Shown: piece after piece, positions 1 through 5,940 of the stretch | Layout of the letters: each line of letters opens with the position of its first letter | How positions within the stretch are numbered: the first letter of the stretch is position 1 | Assembly (NCBI GenBank): GCA_023389545.1 | Contig: JAEWEI010000034.1 | Coordinates: 1 to 6,282, forward strand | DNA length: 6,282 nucleotides | DNA from: Actinomycetes bacterium | Lineage (GTDB): Bacteria > Actinomycetota > Actinomycetes > Actinomycetales > Cellulomonadaceae | Direction of reading: 5' to 3' | The notes under the pieces: generated by a model | The model's database searches: none | Told to the model about the DNA's origin: nothing | Seen by the model: only the letters and a program-made list of their open reading frames with translations | Program-made: the position numbers and the translations under genes

Positions 1-726
1 TGCGCGATGGCCGGGCGCGGCGAGTCGTTCGCCGCGCACGCGCGCGAGCTCGGCGCCGTCGTGGCGGGGATGCACGGGGCCCTCGCCGCCGCGCTTCCCG
101 TGCCGCCGCCGCCGCCCACCGTGCACCGCGCGAGCTCCGTCGCGCAGGCGGTGCGCGACAGGTTCCGCTGGGCGGCCTCGGCCGTGCCCGTGCTGGACAA
201 GTTCGCGGGCGCCGTCGAGGACCTCGCGGTCCGCACCCAGCACCTGGACCGCCTGCCGGCGCCGCAGCGCATTCACGGCGACCTGCACCTGGGCCAGGCG
301 CTCTACGCCGACGACGTCTGGTTCATCACCGACTTCGAGGGCGAGCCGTTGGCGCCGGTGGCCGCCCGCACCCGACCCGACCTCGCGCTGCGGGACGTGG
401 CGGGCATGCTGCGCTCCTTCGACTACGCGGCAGCCGTGGGCGCCACCCGCGGCGCGGACGGCATCCCCGACGAGGCGGCGGCGCTGGCGTGGACCGACTC
501 GGCGCGCCAGGGACTGCTCCGCGGCTACCGCGACGCGCGGCTCGCCGCGCAGGGCCGGGAGCCGGGCGCTGACAGCGACCCGGAGGACATCAGCCTGGAG
601 ACCCGCGCCCAGCTGCTGCGCGCCCTCGAGCTCGACAAGGCGCTGTACGAGGCGGTGTACGAGGCCCGCAACCGGCCCGCGTGGCTGCCGATCCCGTTGT
701 TGGCGATCACCCGGCTGCTCGCCTGA
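1..726 (+). CDS. mak: Maltokinase (Mak/Pep2), C-terminal part, 5' end outside the window
   Basis: The reading frame is open from base 1 and ends at TGA 724-726, so this is a C-terminal fragment of about 241 residues. Full-length maltokinases are about 450 residues. The enzyme phosphorylates maltose with ATP to maltose-1-phosphate in the cytoplasm, the substrate GlgE uses to build alpha-glucan; TreS supplies maltose from trehalose. What is seen: the aminoglycoside-phosphotransferase-like catalytic motif HGDLHLGQ (bases 274-297), a metal-binding DFEGEP (331-348), and the highly characteristic LRDVAGMLRSFDYAA block starting near 388. A Pro-rich loop (PVPPPPP) precedes the catalytic lobe. In some actinobacteria this domain is fused behind trehalose synthase, so the missing 5' part could be either maltokinase alone or a TreS-Mak fusion. 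The ATG at base 7 is internal, not the true start. The gene converges with the ROK regulator gene and its last codons form one arm of an inverted repeat. Confidence 0.88.
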   Translation, partial: CAMAGRGESFAAHARELGAVVAGMHGALAAALPVPPPPPTVHRASSVAQAVRDRFRWAASAVPVLDKFAGAVEDLAVRTQHLDRLPAPQRIHGDLHLGQALYADDVWFITDFEGEPLAPVAARTRPDLALRDVAGMLRSFDYAAAVGATRGADGIPDEAAALAWTDSARQGLLRGYRDARLAAQGREPGADSDPEDISLETRAQLLRALELDKALYEAVYEARNRPAWLPIPLLAITRLLA

Positions 727-754
727 GCGACGCGGGCGGCGTGGCTCAGGCGAG
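718..754. terminator. Bidirectional stem-loop spanning both stop codons of the convergent genes
   Basis: The left arm CTCGCCTGAGC (718-728) is perfectly complementary to the right arm GCTCAGGCGAG (744-754). After one G-G mismatch (729/743) the stem continues with ACGC/GCGT (730-733 with 739-742), leaving a 5-nt loop GGGCG. The TGA of the maltokinase (724-726) and the TGA of the regulator (748-746, minus strand) both lie in the arms, so both proteins end in Leu-Ala. No T-tract follows on either side. This matches the tail-less hairpins often proposed as terminators in GC-rich actinobacteria. The hairpin is read directly; terminator function is inferred. Confidence 0.65.
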
Positions 755-2002
755 GGCCTGCGCCGGCTTCCCGTCGCCCTCGGCCAGCAGCTCCGCGGGC
801 AGCCGCAAGCCTGAGTGCCGCGGCGCCAGCTCGCTCTGCAACACCAGCGCGGCGGCCCCCACCGCGGCGGCCTCGGACGCGTTCGATGAGATGGTCACGC
901 GCACCGGGTGGCTGCCCCGCGCGAAGAACGAGCGCCCGAGCTGGTCCTCGACGGTGGGCAGGTAGATCGATCCCGCGAGCGCGAACGACGGCCCGGTGAG
1001 GACCACCATGTCCAGGTCCATCACGTTCGCCAGCGTCTGCGCGGCGACGCCGATGAACCTGGCCGACCGCTGCAGGATCGCCTGCGCCGCGGGCTCGCCC
1101 CGCAGCGCCGCGCGCGCGACTGCCGCGAACTGCTCGGCGACGGTGCGGTCGGGCTGGCCGAGGTCGAGGCCTTGGGCTTGTGCGGCGGCGACCACGGCGG
1201 CGGGCCCGGCGAGCGCCTCGACGCATCCCTGGCTCCCGCACCAGCACGGCGGCCCGTCCACGTCCACGCAGATGTGGCCGACCTCCCCCGCATTGGAGGA
1301 CGACCCCCGGTACACCGTGCCGTTGACGAGCACGCCAGCGCCGATGCCGGTGCCCATGTACAGGGCCGCGAAGGCCGACGTGGTCTCGATGCCACCCGCC
1401 CAGTACTCGCCGATCGCGGCGGCCGTCGCGTCGTTGTCGAGCAGCACGGGCACGCCGACGGCGTCCTCGAGGGCGTCGCCGAGCGGGTAGTCGGCCCACC
1501 GCTGCATGATCGGCGGCGCCAGCACCATGCCGACCGAGGCGGTGATCGGCCCGGGCGAGACCACGCCGATGCCGAGCACGCGGGCGTGGTCGACCCCGAC
1601 CCGTGTGATCATCGCGTCGATCTCGCCGACCATGCGGGTGACGACCTCCTGCGGGTCGTCGGAGCCCGCGCCGGACTTGCGCCAGCGGCCCACGATCGCG
1701 CCGCCGAGGTTCGCGAGCACGTAGGTGATGCCCGCGTGGTCGAGATGCACGCCCACGGCGTAGCGGGCGCTCGGGTCGAGCCGCAGCAGCCTGCGCGGCT
1801 TGCCGCCGGTGGACTCGGCCTGCCCTGCCTCGACGACGAGCCCCTCGTTCATCAGGCGGCGCACCACCGTCGAGATCGTGGCGCCGGTGAGCCCGGTCGC
1901 GTGGGTGAGCTCGACCCGGCTGATGGTGCCGGCGGCCCGGATGACGTCGAGGATCGCCGATCGGCTGCTCGTGTGGGCCATGCCGAGGCTGGTGCTGCTC
2001 AC
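746..2002 (-). CDS. ROK-family transcriptional regulator (winged HTH plus sugar-kinase-like domain)
   Basis: A 418-residue protein of typical length for ROK repressors (NagC/Mlc/XylR type). From the N-terminus: a winged helix-turn-helix at about 14-75, with turn and recognition helix near LTGATISTVVRRL (38-50) and wing STGGKPRRLLRLD (64-76). The ROK fold follows, with GIGVVSPGP (144-152), LLDNDATAAAIGE (187-199), MGTGIGAG (216-223), GEVGH (239-243) and a zinc motif CWCGSQGC (253-260, with His243). Residues that contact sugar in ROK kinases are retained (Asn190, Asp191, Glu240, His243, Glu262). The first phosphate loop reads GVHLDHAG instead of the kinase DxGGT, so it is probably a sugar-sensing regulator, not an enzyme. 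The GTG start at 2002 is chosen because AGGAG sits 7 nt upstream; ATG 1981 has no such site. It lies 179 bp downstream of the transporter genes on the same strand and probably controls them. Confidence 0.9.
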   Translation of the reverse strand: MSSTSLGMAHTSSRSAILDVIRAAGTISRVELTHATGLTGATISTVVRRLMNEGLVVEAGQAESTGGKPRRLLRLDPSARYAVGVHLDHAGITYVLANLGGAIVGRWRKSGAGSDDPQEVVTRMVGEIDAMITRVGVDHARVLGIGVVSPGPITASVGMVLAPPIMQRWADYPLGDALEDAVGVPVLLDNDATAAAIGEYWAGGIETTSAFAALYMGTGIGAGVLVNGTVYRGSSSNAGEVGHICVDVDGPPCWCGSQGCVEALAGPAAVVAAAQAQGLDLGQPDRTVAEQFAAVARAALRGEPAAQAILQRSARFIGVAAQTLANVMDLDMVVLTGPSFALAGSIYLPTVEDQLGRSFFARGSHPVRVTISSNASEAAAVGAAALVLQSELAPRHSGLRLPAELLAEGDGKPAQALA

Positions 2003-2008
2003 GCTGGG

Positions 2009-2014
2009 TCTCCT
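2009..2014 (-). promoter_or_regulatory. Ribosome-binding site that fixes the GTG start of the ROK gene
   Basis: On the minus strand AGGAGA (2014-2009) is followed by a 6-nt spacer and GTG at 2002-2000. It decides between this start, the downstream ATG at 1981 (preceded by CCTCGGC, no Shine-Dalgarno) and a far-upstream ATG at 2128, whose extra 42 residues are low-complexity and show no family similarity. Confidence 0.75.
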
Positions 2015-2119
2015 GTCCGGCGGTGCGCGGGGTCCGGGCGGCGCCGCGCCATCTCGACTAGGCGGCGAGACGACGACATCCGGGGGCCACGGGCCCGCCG
2101 ACTTCGTTCGATGGCCACA

Positions 2120-2143
2120 GCGTCCCACAGGATCGTGGGCCGC
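2120..2143. promoter_or_regulatory. 24-bp imperfect palindrome, candidate terminator or ROK operator
   Basis: On the + strand GCG-T-CCCAC (2120-2128) pairs with GTGGG-C-CGC (2135-2143). That gives an 8-bp stem with one T/C mismatch around a 6-nt centre AGGATC. It begins 38 nt past the stop of the ATPase gene and lies about 118-141 nt upstream of the regulator start. It could end the transporter transcript as a hairpin or be a binding site for the dimeric regulator. The symmetry is seen directly; the role is a guess. Confidence 0.35.
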
Positions 2144-2181
2144 CCGCCGCGCTTTCCCCCAACCGCCACGCGCGCGTTCCG

Positions 2182-2994
2182 TCAGGCTGTCGCGGACAGC
2201 TCGCGCAGCCGCCGCTCGGGGTCCGGGGCGGCCTCTGCCAGCAGGCGCGTGTACTCGTGCTGCGGGTTGAGGATGACCTCGTCCGCCGCCCCGCGCTCGA
2301 CGATCTGCCCGCGGTACATCACCAGGATCTCGTCGGAGAAGTGCCGGGCTGTGGCGAGGTCGTGCGTGATGTAGAGGACGCCCAGGTTCTCCTCGCGCTG
2401 CAGGCTCGCGAGCAGGTTGAGCACGCCGAGCCGGATGGAGACGTCGAGCATCGACACCGGCTCGTCGGCCACGAGGATGCCGGGCTCGGGCGCCAGCGCG
2501 CGGGCGATCGCGACGCGCTGCCGCTGCCCTCCGGAGAGCTCATGGGGCCGGCGCCTGGCGAAGTCGTCGGTGGCGTCGAGCCGCACCCGCTCAAGCAGCG
2601 AGCGCACCTTATGGCGCACCTCGTCGCTGGACAGCCCGCGGTGGTGCAGGCGGATCGGGCGCTCCAGGTGGTGCTCGATGGTGTGGTACGGGTTGAGCGA
2701 GGCGAACGGGTCCTGGAAGACCATCTGCACCTCTTTGCGGTAACTCCGCAGGCCGGGCCCGCGCCGCTGCACGGGCTCGCCGTCCACTGCGATCTCCCCG
2801 CTGGTGGGCCGCTCGAGCTGCATCAGCAGCTTGGCGATCGTCGACTTGCCGCTGCCGGACTGCCCCACCAGGGCCACGGTGCGCCCGGGCTCCAGCGTGA
2901 AGCTCACGTGGTCGACGGCCGTCAGGGTCGTGGACCGGAACCCGCCGCGCAGGTGGTACTCCTTCACCACGTCGCGCACCTCGAGGGTGGTCAT
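2182..2994 (-). CDS. ABC transporter ATP-binding protein, DppF/OppF type
   Basis: A 270-residue nucleotide-binding subunit that powers import together with the neighbouring ATPase. All motifs are intact: Walker A GQSGSGKST (44-52), Q-loop Gln94 in VFQDP, followed by the FASLNP block typical of Dpp/Opp ATPases, signature LSGGQ (153-157), Walker B ILVADEP (173-179), D-loop Asp184 and H-loop His211. It ends soon after the NPQHEYTRLLAEA block (243-255) and contains no cysteine, so it lacks the cysteine-bearing C-terminal tail of many DppF/OppF proteins, which are usually about 320 residues or more. The ATG at 2994 overlaps the preceding ATPase stop by 4 bp (ATGA). AGGAGG sits 7 nt upstream, inside the previous gene, which implies translational coupling. 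The family name reflects sequence type; the substrate is unknown and may be an oligosaccharide. Confidence 0.93.
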   Translation of the reverse strand: MTTLEVRDVVKEYHLRGGFRSTTLTAVDHVSFTLEPGRTVALVGQSGSGKSTIAKLLMQLERPTSGEIAVDGEPVQRRGPGLRSYRKEVQMVFQDPFASLNPYHTIEHHLERPIRLHHRGLSSDEVRHKVRSLLERVRLDATDDFARRRPHELSGGQRQRVAIARALAPEPGILVADEPVSMLDVSIRLGVLNLLASLQREENLGVLYITHDLATARHFSDEILVMYRGQIVERGAADEVILNPQHEYTRLLAEAAPDPERRLRELSATA

Positions 2995-3908
2995 CGGTTC
3001 TCCTCCTCGTCGACGCCGGAGCGGATGAACCCGCCGCGAGCCCCGGTCAGGCTCGGGAACGACCCGAGCAGCGTGCGGGTGTACTCGTGCTGCGGCTGGG
3101 TGTAGAGCGTCATCGCGTCCGCGAGCTCGACGATCTCGCCGTCGCGCATGATCGCGATCCGGTCGCTGATCTCCAGCAGCAGTGGCAGGTCGTGCGTGAT
3201 GAAGATGACGGCGAAGCCCAGCTCGGAGCGCAGCCGGGTGATCTCCCGCAGGATCTCGCGCTGCACCACCACGTCGAGCGCGGTGGTCGGCTCGTCCATG
3301 ATCATGACCTGCGGGTCCAGGGCCATCGCCATCGCGATCATCACCCGCTGCCGCATGCCGCCGGAGAGCTCGTGCGCGAACGACTTCAGCCGGCCGCGGT
3401 CCACCCCGACCCGCTCGAGCAACTCGCCGCAGCGCTCCACCCGCTCGGCGCGGCCCATGTCCGGCCGGTGCGTGGTGAAGATGTCCTCGAGCTGCGCCTG
3501 GATGCTGATCACCGGGTTCAGCGAGTTCATCGCCCCCTGGAAGACCATCGCGATCCGGTCCCAGCGGAAGGCGCGCAGATCCTCGCCGTGCAGGGCGCCC
3601 AGGTCGAGCTCGTACCCCTCTCGCGAGTGGAACACGGCGCGCCCGCTGGTGATGACGGCGGGCGGCTTGAGCAGGCGGTTCACCCCGTAGGCCAGGGTGC
3701 TCTTGCCGCAGCCGCTCTCCCCCGCCAGCCCGAGCACCTCCCCACGGCCCAGGGACAGGGTCACGTTCCTGACCGCGTGGACCACGGGGTCGACGAGGTA
3801 GTCGATGCTCAGGTCCTCGATAGTGAGCACCGGGTGGGAGGACGTCCCCGGCGGGGTGGGTGTCGGCGTGGAAGCCGGGGCGGGTGTGGGCGTCGGCGTG
3901 GTCGTCAC
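2991..3908 (-). CDS. ABC transporter ATP-binding protein, DppD/OppD type, with Pro/Thr-repeat leader
   Basis: A 305-residue ATPase, the partner of the DppF-type subunit. Residues 2-20 are an unusual Thr/Pro repeat (TTTPTPTPAP then STPTPTPP); the ABC domain starts at about 27. Walker A GESGCGKST (63-71), Q-loop Gln124 in VFQGAMNSLNP, signature LSGGM (181-185), Walker B VMIMDEP (201-207), D-loop Asp212 and H-loop His239 are all present. LSGGM in place of LSGGQ is common in DppD-type subunits. The C-terminus stops after QHEYTRTLLGSFPSL without the usual Cys-containing tail; the only cysteines are 67 (Walker A) and 160. The GTG start at 3908 is supported by AAGGAGG 7 nt upstream and a 4-bp GTGA overlap with the permease stop. 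No ATG lies between it and residue 121, which is already inside the ATPase domain. Confidence 0.92.
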   Translation of the reverse strand: MTTTPTPTPAPASTPTPTPPGTSSHPVLTIEDLSIDYLVDPVVHAVRNVTLSLGRGEVLGLAGESGCGKSTLAYGVNRLLKPPAVITSGRAVFHSREGYELDLGALHGEDLRAFRWDRIAMVFQGAMNSLNPVISIQAQLEDIFTTHRPDMGRAERVERCGELLERVGVDRGRLKSFAHELSGGMRQRVMIAMAMALDPQVMIMDEPTTALDVVVQREILREITRLRSELGFAVIFITHDLPLLLEISDRIAIMRDGEIVELADAMTLYTQPQHEYTRTLLGSFPSLTGARGGFIRSGVDEEENR

Positions 3909-4876
3909 AGCGTGGCCTCCTTCGCGCTCTTGAGCTGGGACCGCGACATGCGCCACGTGCGCCGTGCCGCGCGCGTCTGCGAGCGCAGCTTCGGGTTGAT
4001 GATCTCGTCGATCGAGAAGTTGATGAGGGACAGCGCGGCGCCGAACAGCGCGAGCATGAGGCCCGGCGGGATGAACCACCACCAGGCGCCCAGGCGCAGC
4101 GCCAGGCCGTTCTGGGCGTAGTAGAGCATCGTGCCCCAGGTGAACGAGCCGGAGGCGCCGAGCCCCAGGAACGACAGGCCCGCCTCGCCGAGGATCGCGA
4201 AGATGATCGCGAACACGACCTGGGAGGCCAGCAGCGGGATGAGGTTGGGCAGCACCTCCACGGTGAGGATCCGCCACGATCGCTCGCCCGAGACCCGCGA
4301 CGCGAGCACGTAGTCCCGGTTGCGCAACGACAGGGTGAACCCGCGCAGCACCCGCGCGGAGCCGGCCCAACTGGTCAGCGCGAGCACGAACGCGATGAGC
4401 CACACGCTCTTGTCCGGCACATAACTCGAGATGACGATCACGAGCGGCAGCCCGGGGATCACCAGCATGACGTTGCTGAACAACGAGAACGACTCGTCGA
4501 CAGCGCCGCCGATGTACGCCCCCACCACACCGAAGAATGTGGACAGCACGAGGGTCAGCACGCCGACCACGAGCCCGATGGTCAGCGAGCCGCGCGTGGC
4601 ATAGGCCAGCTGCGCGAACACGTCCTGCCCGGTCTGCGTGGTGCCGAGCAGGAATCCCCCGCCGGGGCCGCTCAGCCCGATGTCGTCGACCTTTGACGGG
4701 TCGCCCACGAGGTACGGGCCGACGAGCCCGAACAACGCGATCGCGCCGGCGATGGACAGGCCGATGGCGAGCTTGGCCGTCATCGGCGGCAAGGAGCGCT
4801 TGCGCGAGCGGCCGGGCGCGGCCGGGGTGTGCGGGTCGCTCTCGGCGACCGCCGGATCCTGGGTGGTCAGTGCCAT
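3905..4876 (-). CDS. ABC transporter permease, DppC/OppC type
   Basis: A 323-residue inner-membrane subunit that forms the transport channel with the DppB-type protein. A soluble, Pro/Arg-rich N-terminus (1-33) precedes the first membrane segment (about 36-56). Next come the family block LGTTQTGQDVFAQLAYATRGSL (77-98, compare LGTDxxGRDvlsrliyGaRiSL of DppC proteins), then membrane segments at about 100-122, 132-152, 157-175, 214-236 and 266-286. The EAA-type cytoplasmic loop that docks the ATPase is seen at 189-211 (ASRVSG followed by EVLPN). GEAGLSFLGLG (230-240) and NPKLR (294-298) near the end are typical of the family. The start at ATG 4876 has AGGAGG 4 nt upstream. That site overlaps the TAG stop of the previous gene (TAGGAGG), so the two genes are almost certainly cotranslated. 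Confidence 0.93.
   Translation of the reverse strand: MALTTQDPAVAESDPHTPAAPGRSRKRSLPPMTAKLAIGLSIAGAIALFGLVGPYLVGDPSKVDDIGLSGPGGGFLLGTTQTGQDVFAQLAYATRGSLTIGLVVGVLTLVLSTFFGVVGAYIGGAVDESFSLFSNVMLVIPGLPLVIVISSYVPDKSVWLIAFVLALTSWAGSARVLRGFTLSLRNRDYVLASRVSGERSWRILTVEVLPNLIPLLASQVVFAIIFAILGEAGLSFLGLGASGSFTWGTMLYYAQNGLALRLGAWWWFIPPGLMLALFGAALSLINFSIDEIINPKLRSQTRAARRTWRMSRSQLKSAKEATL
3916..3922 (-). promoter_or_regulatory. Ribosome-binding site that fixes the GTG start of the DppD-type gene
   Basis: Minus-strand AAGGAGG (3922-3916), then 7 nt, then GTG at 3908-3906. It lies inside the last codons of the upstream permease. Because it is near-consensus, it argues that the Pro/Thr leader is really translated and that no later start is used. 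Confidence 0.75.
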
Positions 4877-4884
4877 GGTGCCTC

Positions 4885-5874
4885 CTAGGCCCGGGCCCGC
4901 GTGCGCGGGTCGATGATCGTGTACAGGAGGTCGACCAGCAGGTTCGCTCCGAGGACGGACAGGGTGATCACCAGGAAGATGCCCTGCATGAGCGCGTAGT
5001 CGTTGCTGTTGACCGCCTGCAGCAGCGCCGACCCGATGCCCGGGTAGGAGAAGACGGCCTCGGTGACGATCGAGCCCGCGACGACGAATCCCAGCGAGAT
5101 CGCGAACCCGGCGATCGACGGGAGCACCGCGTTGCGGGCGGCGTAGGTGCGCATGATGCGGCCCGGCTTCAGGCCCTTCGCCTCGGCTGTGAGGATGTAG
5201 TCCTCGGAGAGCGTCGAGACCATCATGTTGCGCATCCCCAGCATCCAGCCGCCGATCGACGAGATCACGATGGTGAGCGCCGGCAGCGCCCCGTAGTACA
5301 CGACCGACGAGATGAACGACCAGCTGAAGCCGATCGACGTGGTGTACACGTCGTAGCCCCCGTTGAGCGGGAACACCTGCCAGATGCTGCCGAAGAGGAA
5401 CAGCAGGATGAGCGCCAGCCAGAAGTACGGCACGGACTGGAGCATCGTCGTCACGGGGATGACGTTGTCCAGCCACGAGCCGCGCTTCCAGCCCGCCAGC
5501 GTCCCCAGCCCGATGCCCACCAGGAACGAGATGATCGTCGCGATGCCGATCAGCCCGATCGTCCAGGGCAGGGTCTGGGAGATCACCTTCGCCACCGGGG
5601 TGGGGAAGAACACGACCGACGTCCCGAGGTTCCCCGAGAAGATCTGGCCCAGGTAGGCGATGTACTGCTGCCACAGCGGCTGCTGCGTGTCGGTGCCGAG
5701 GAGGAGCTCGATGGCGTGACGGGTGGCCGGGGTGACCGGGCCGCGCGTCGCGAGCTTCGAGATCATGATGTCGACGGGGTCACCCGGCATCCATCGCGGG
5801 ATGAAGAAGTTCAGCGTGAGCGCGGCCCACAGGGCCGCCACGTAGAACCCCAGCTTCTGCAGGACATATCTCAT
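4885..5874 (-). CDS. ABC transporter permease, DppB/OppB type
   Basis: A 329-residue integral membrane protein of normal family length. The N-terminus MRYVLQKLGFYV leads into the first membrane segment (about 8-26), followed by the hallmark MPGDP (29-33). The block GNLGTSVVF...PVAKVI (81-98) and membrane segments at about 103-128, 140-165, 190-210, 254-275 and 298-322 follow. The EAA loop is at 225-252 (DYILTAEAKGLKPGRIM then NAVLP), and VFSYPGIGSALLQAV (274-288) is typical of DppB proteins. It pairs with the DppC-type permease. The start ATG 5874 has AGGGAG about 9 nt upstream. The gene follows the binding-protein gene by 66 bp and its TAG stop lies 8 bp before the next start. Specificity cannot be read from the permease. 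Confidence 0.94.
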   Translation of the reverse strand: MRYVLQKLGFYVAALWAALTLNFFIPRWMPGDPVDIMISKLATRGPVTPATRHAIELLLGTDTQQPLWQQYIAYLGQIFSGNLGTSVVFFPTPVAKVISQTLPWTIGLIGIATIISFLVGIGLGTLAGWKRGSWLDNVIPVTTMLQSVPYFWLALILLFLFGSIWQVFPLNGGYDVYTTSIGFSWSFISSVVYYGALPALTIVISSIGGWMLGMRNMMVSTLSEDYILTAEAKGLKPGRIMRTYAARNAVLPSIAGFAISLGFVVAGSIVTEAVFSYPGIGSALLQAVNSNDYALMQGIFLVITLSVLGANLLVDLLYTIIDPRTRARA

Positions 5875-5895
5875 GCGGTCGCTCTCCCTCGTCGA

Positions 5896-5913
5896 CGGCG
5901 CCCCTCGGCACCG
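5896..5913 (-). promoter_or_regulatory. Intercistronic hairpin between the binding-protein and permease genes
   Basis: In the minus-strand RNA, CGGUGCC (5913-5907) can pair with GGCGCCG (5902-5896) in a 7-bp stem with one G-U pair and a GAGG tetraloop. It begins 28 nt after the binding-protein stop and ends 21 nt before the permease start, leaving the ribosome-binding site free. No T-tract follows. Such hairpins often protect the 3' end of the binding-protein message or reduce read-through, giving more binding protein than permease. That role is inferred. Confidence 0.45.
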
Positions 5914-5940
5914 ACTCGCAGTGCTGTGGTGCAGGTGGGG

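Larger units (their letters stand above)
2003..2181. other. Intergenic region between the transporter ATPase gene and the ROK gene
   Basis: This 179-bp stretch is the longest gap in the window. It holds the ROK ribosome-binding site, a perfect 10-bp palindrome GCGGCGCCGC (2038-2047), a small hairpin GGGCC-ACG-GGCCC (2084-2096) and a longer imperfect palindrome (2120-2143, listed separately). I see no convincing -35/-10 pair; the region is too GC-rich to call a promoter by eye. The gap is long enough to hold an independent promoter for the regulator, in contrast to the overlaps within the transporter cluster. Confidence 0.5.

Noticed and set aside
525..1499. Minus-strand open frame of 324 codons overlapping the ROK gene and the maltokinase
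   Set aside because: It is extremely Arg-rich, in another frame of the ROK gene and antisense to the maltokinase. It is a compositional artefact.
2003..2128. N-terminal extension of the ROK protein to an ATG at 2128
   Set aside because: The extra 42 residues are Pro/Arg-rich with no family match. A good ribosome-binding site sits directly before GTG 2002.
908..2374. Long open frame (488 codons) on the + strand opposite the ROK gene
   Set aside because: It is antisense to a well-supported ROK gene and extends into the ATPase gene. The translation is His/Arg/Asp/Gly-rich with no recognisable domain, typical of shadow frames in high-GC DNA.
3909..4403. Upstream extension of the DppD-type frame to 4403
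   Set aside because: It would run through the permease gene in another frame with an Arg/His-rich translation. GTG 3908 has a near-consensus ribosome-binding site and a normal 4-bp overlap.
2257..4696. Several long + strand frames (2257-3105, 3087-4121, 3860-4696)
   Set aside because: All mirror the transporter genes in the antisense direction, with His/Arg/Gln-rich translations and no motifs.
4877..5674. Upstream extension of the DppC-type frame to 5674
   Set aside because: The extension overlaps the DppB-type gene in another frame and looks non-coding. ATG 4876 has AGGAGG just upstream and gives the usual permease length.
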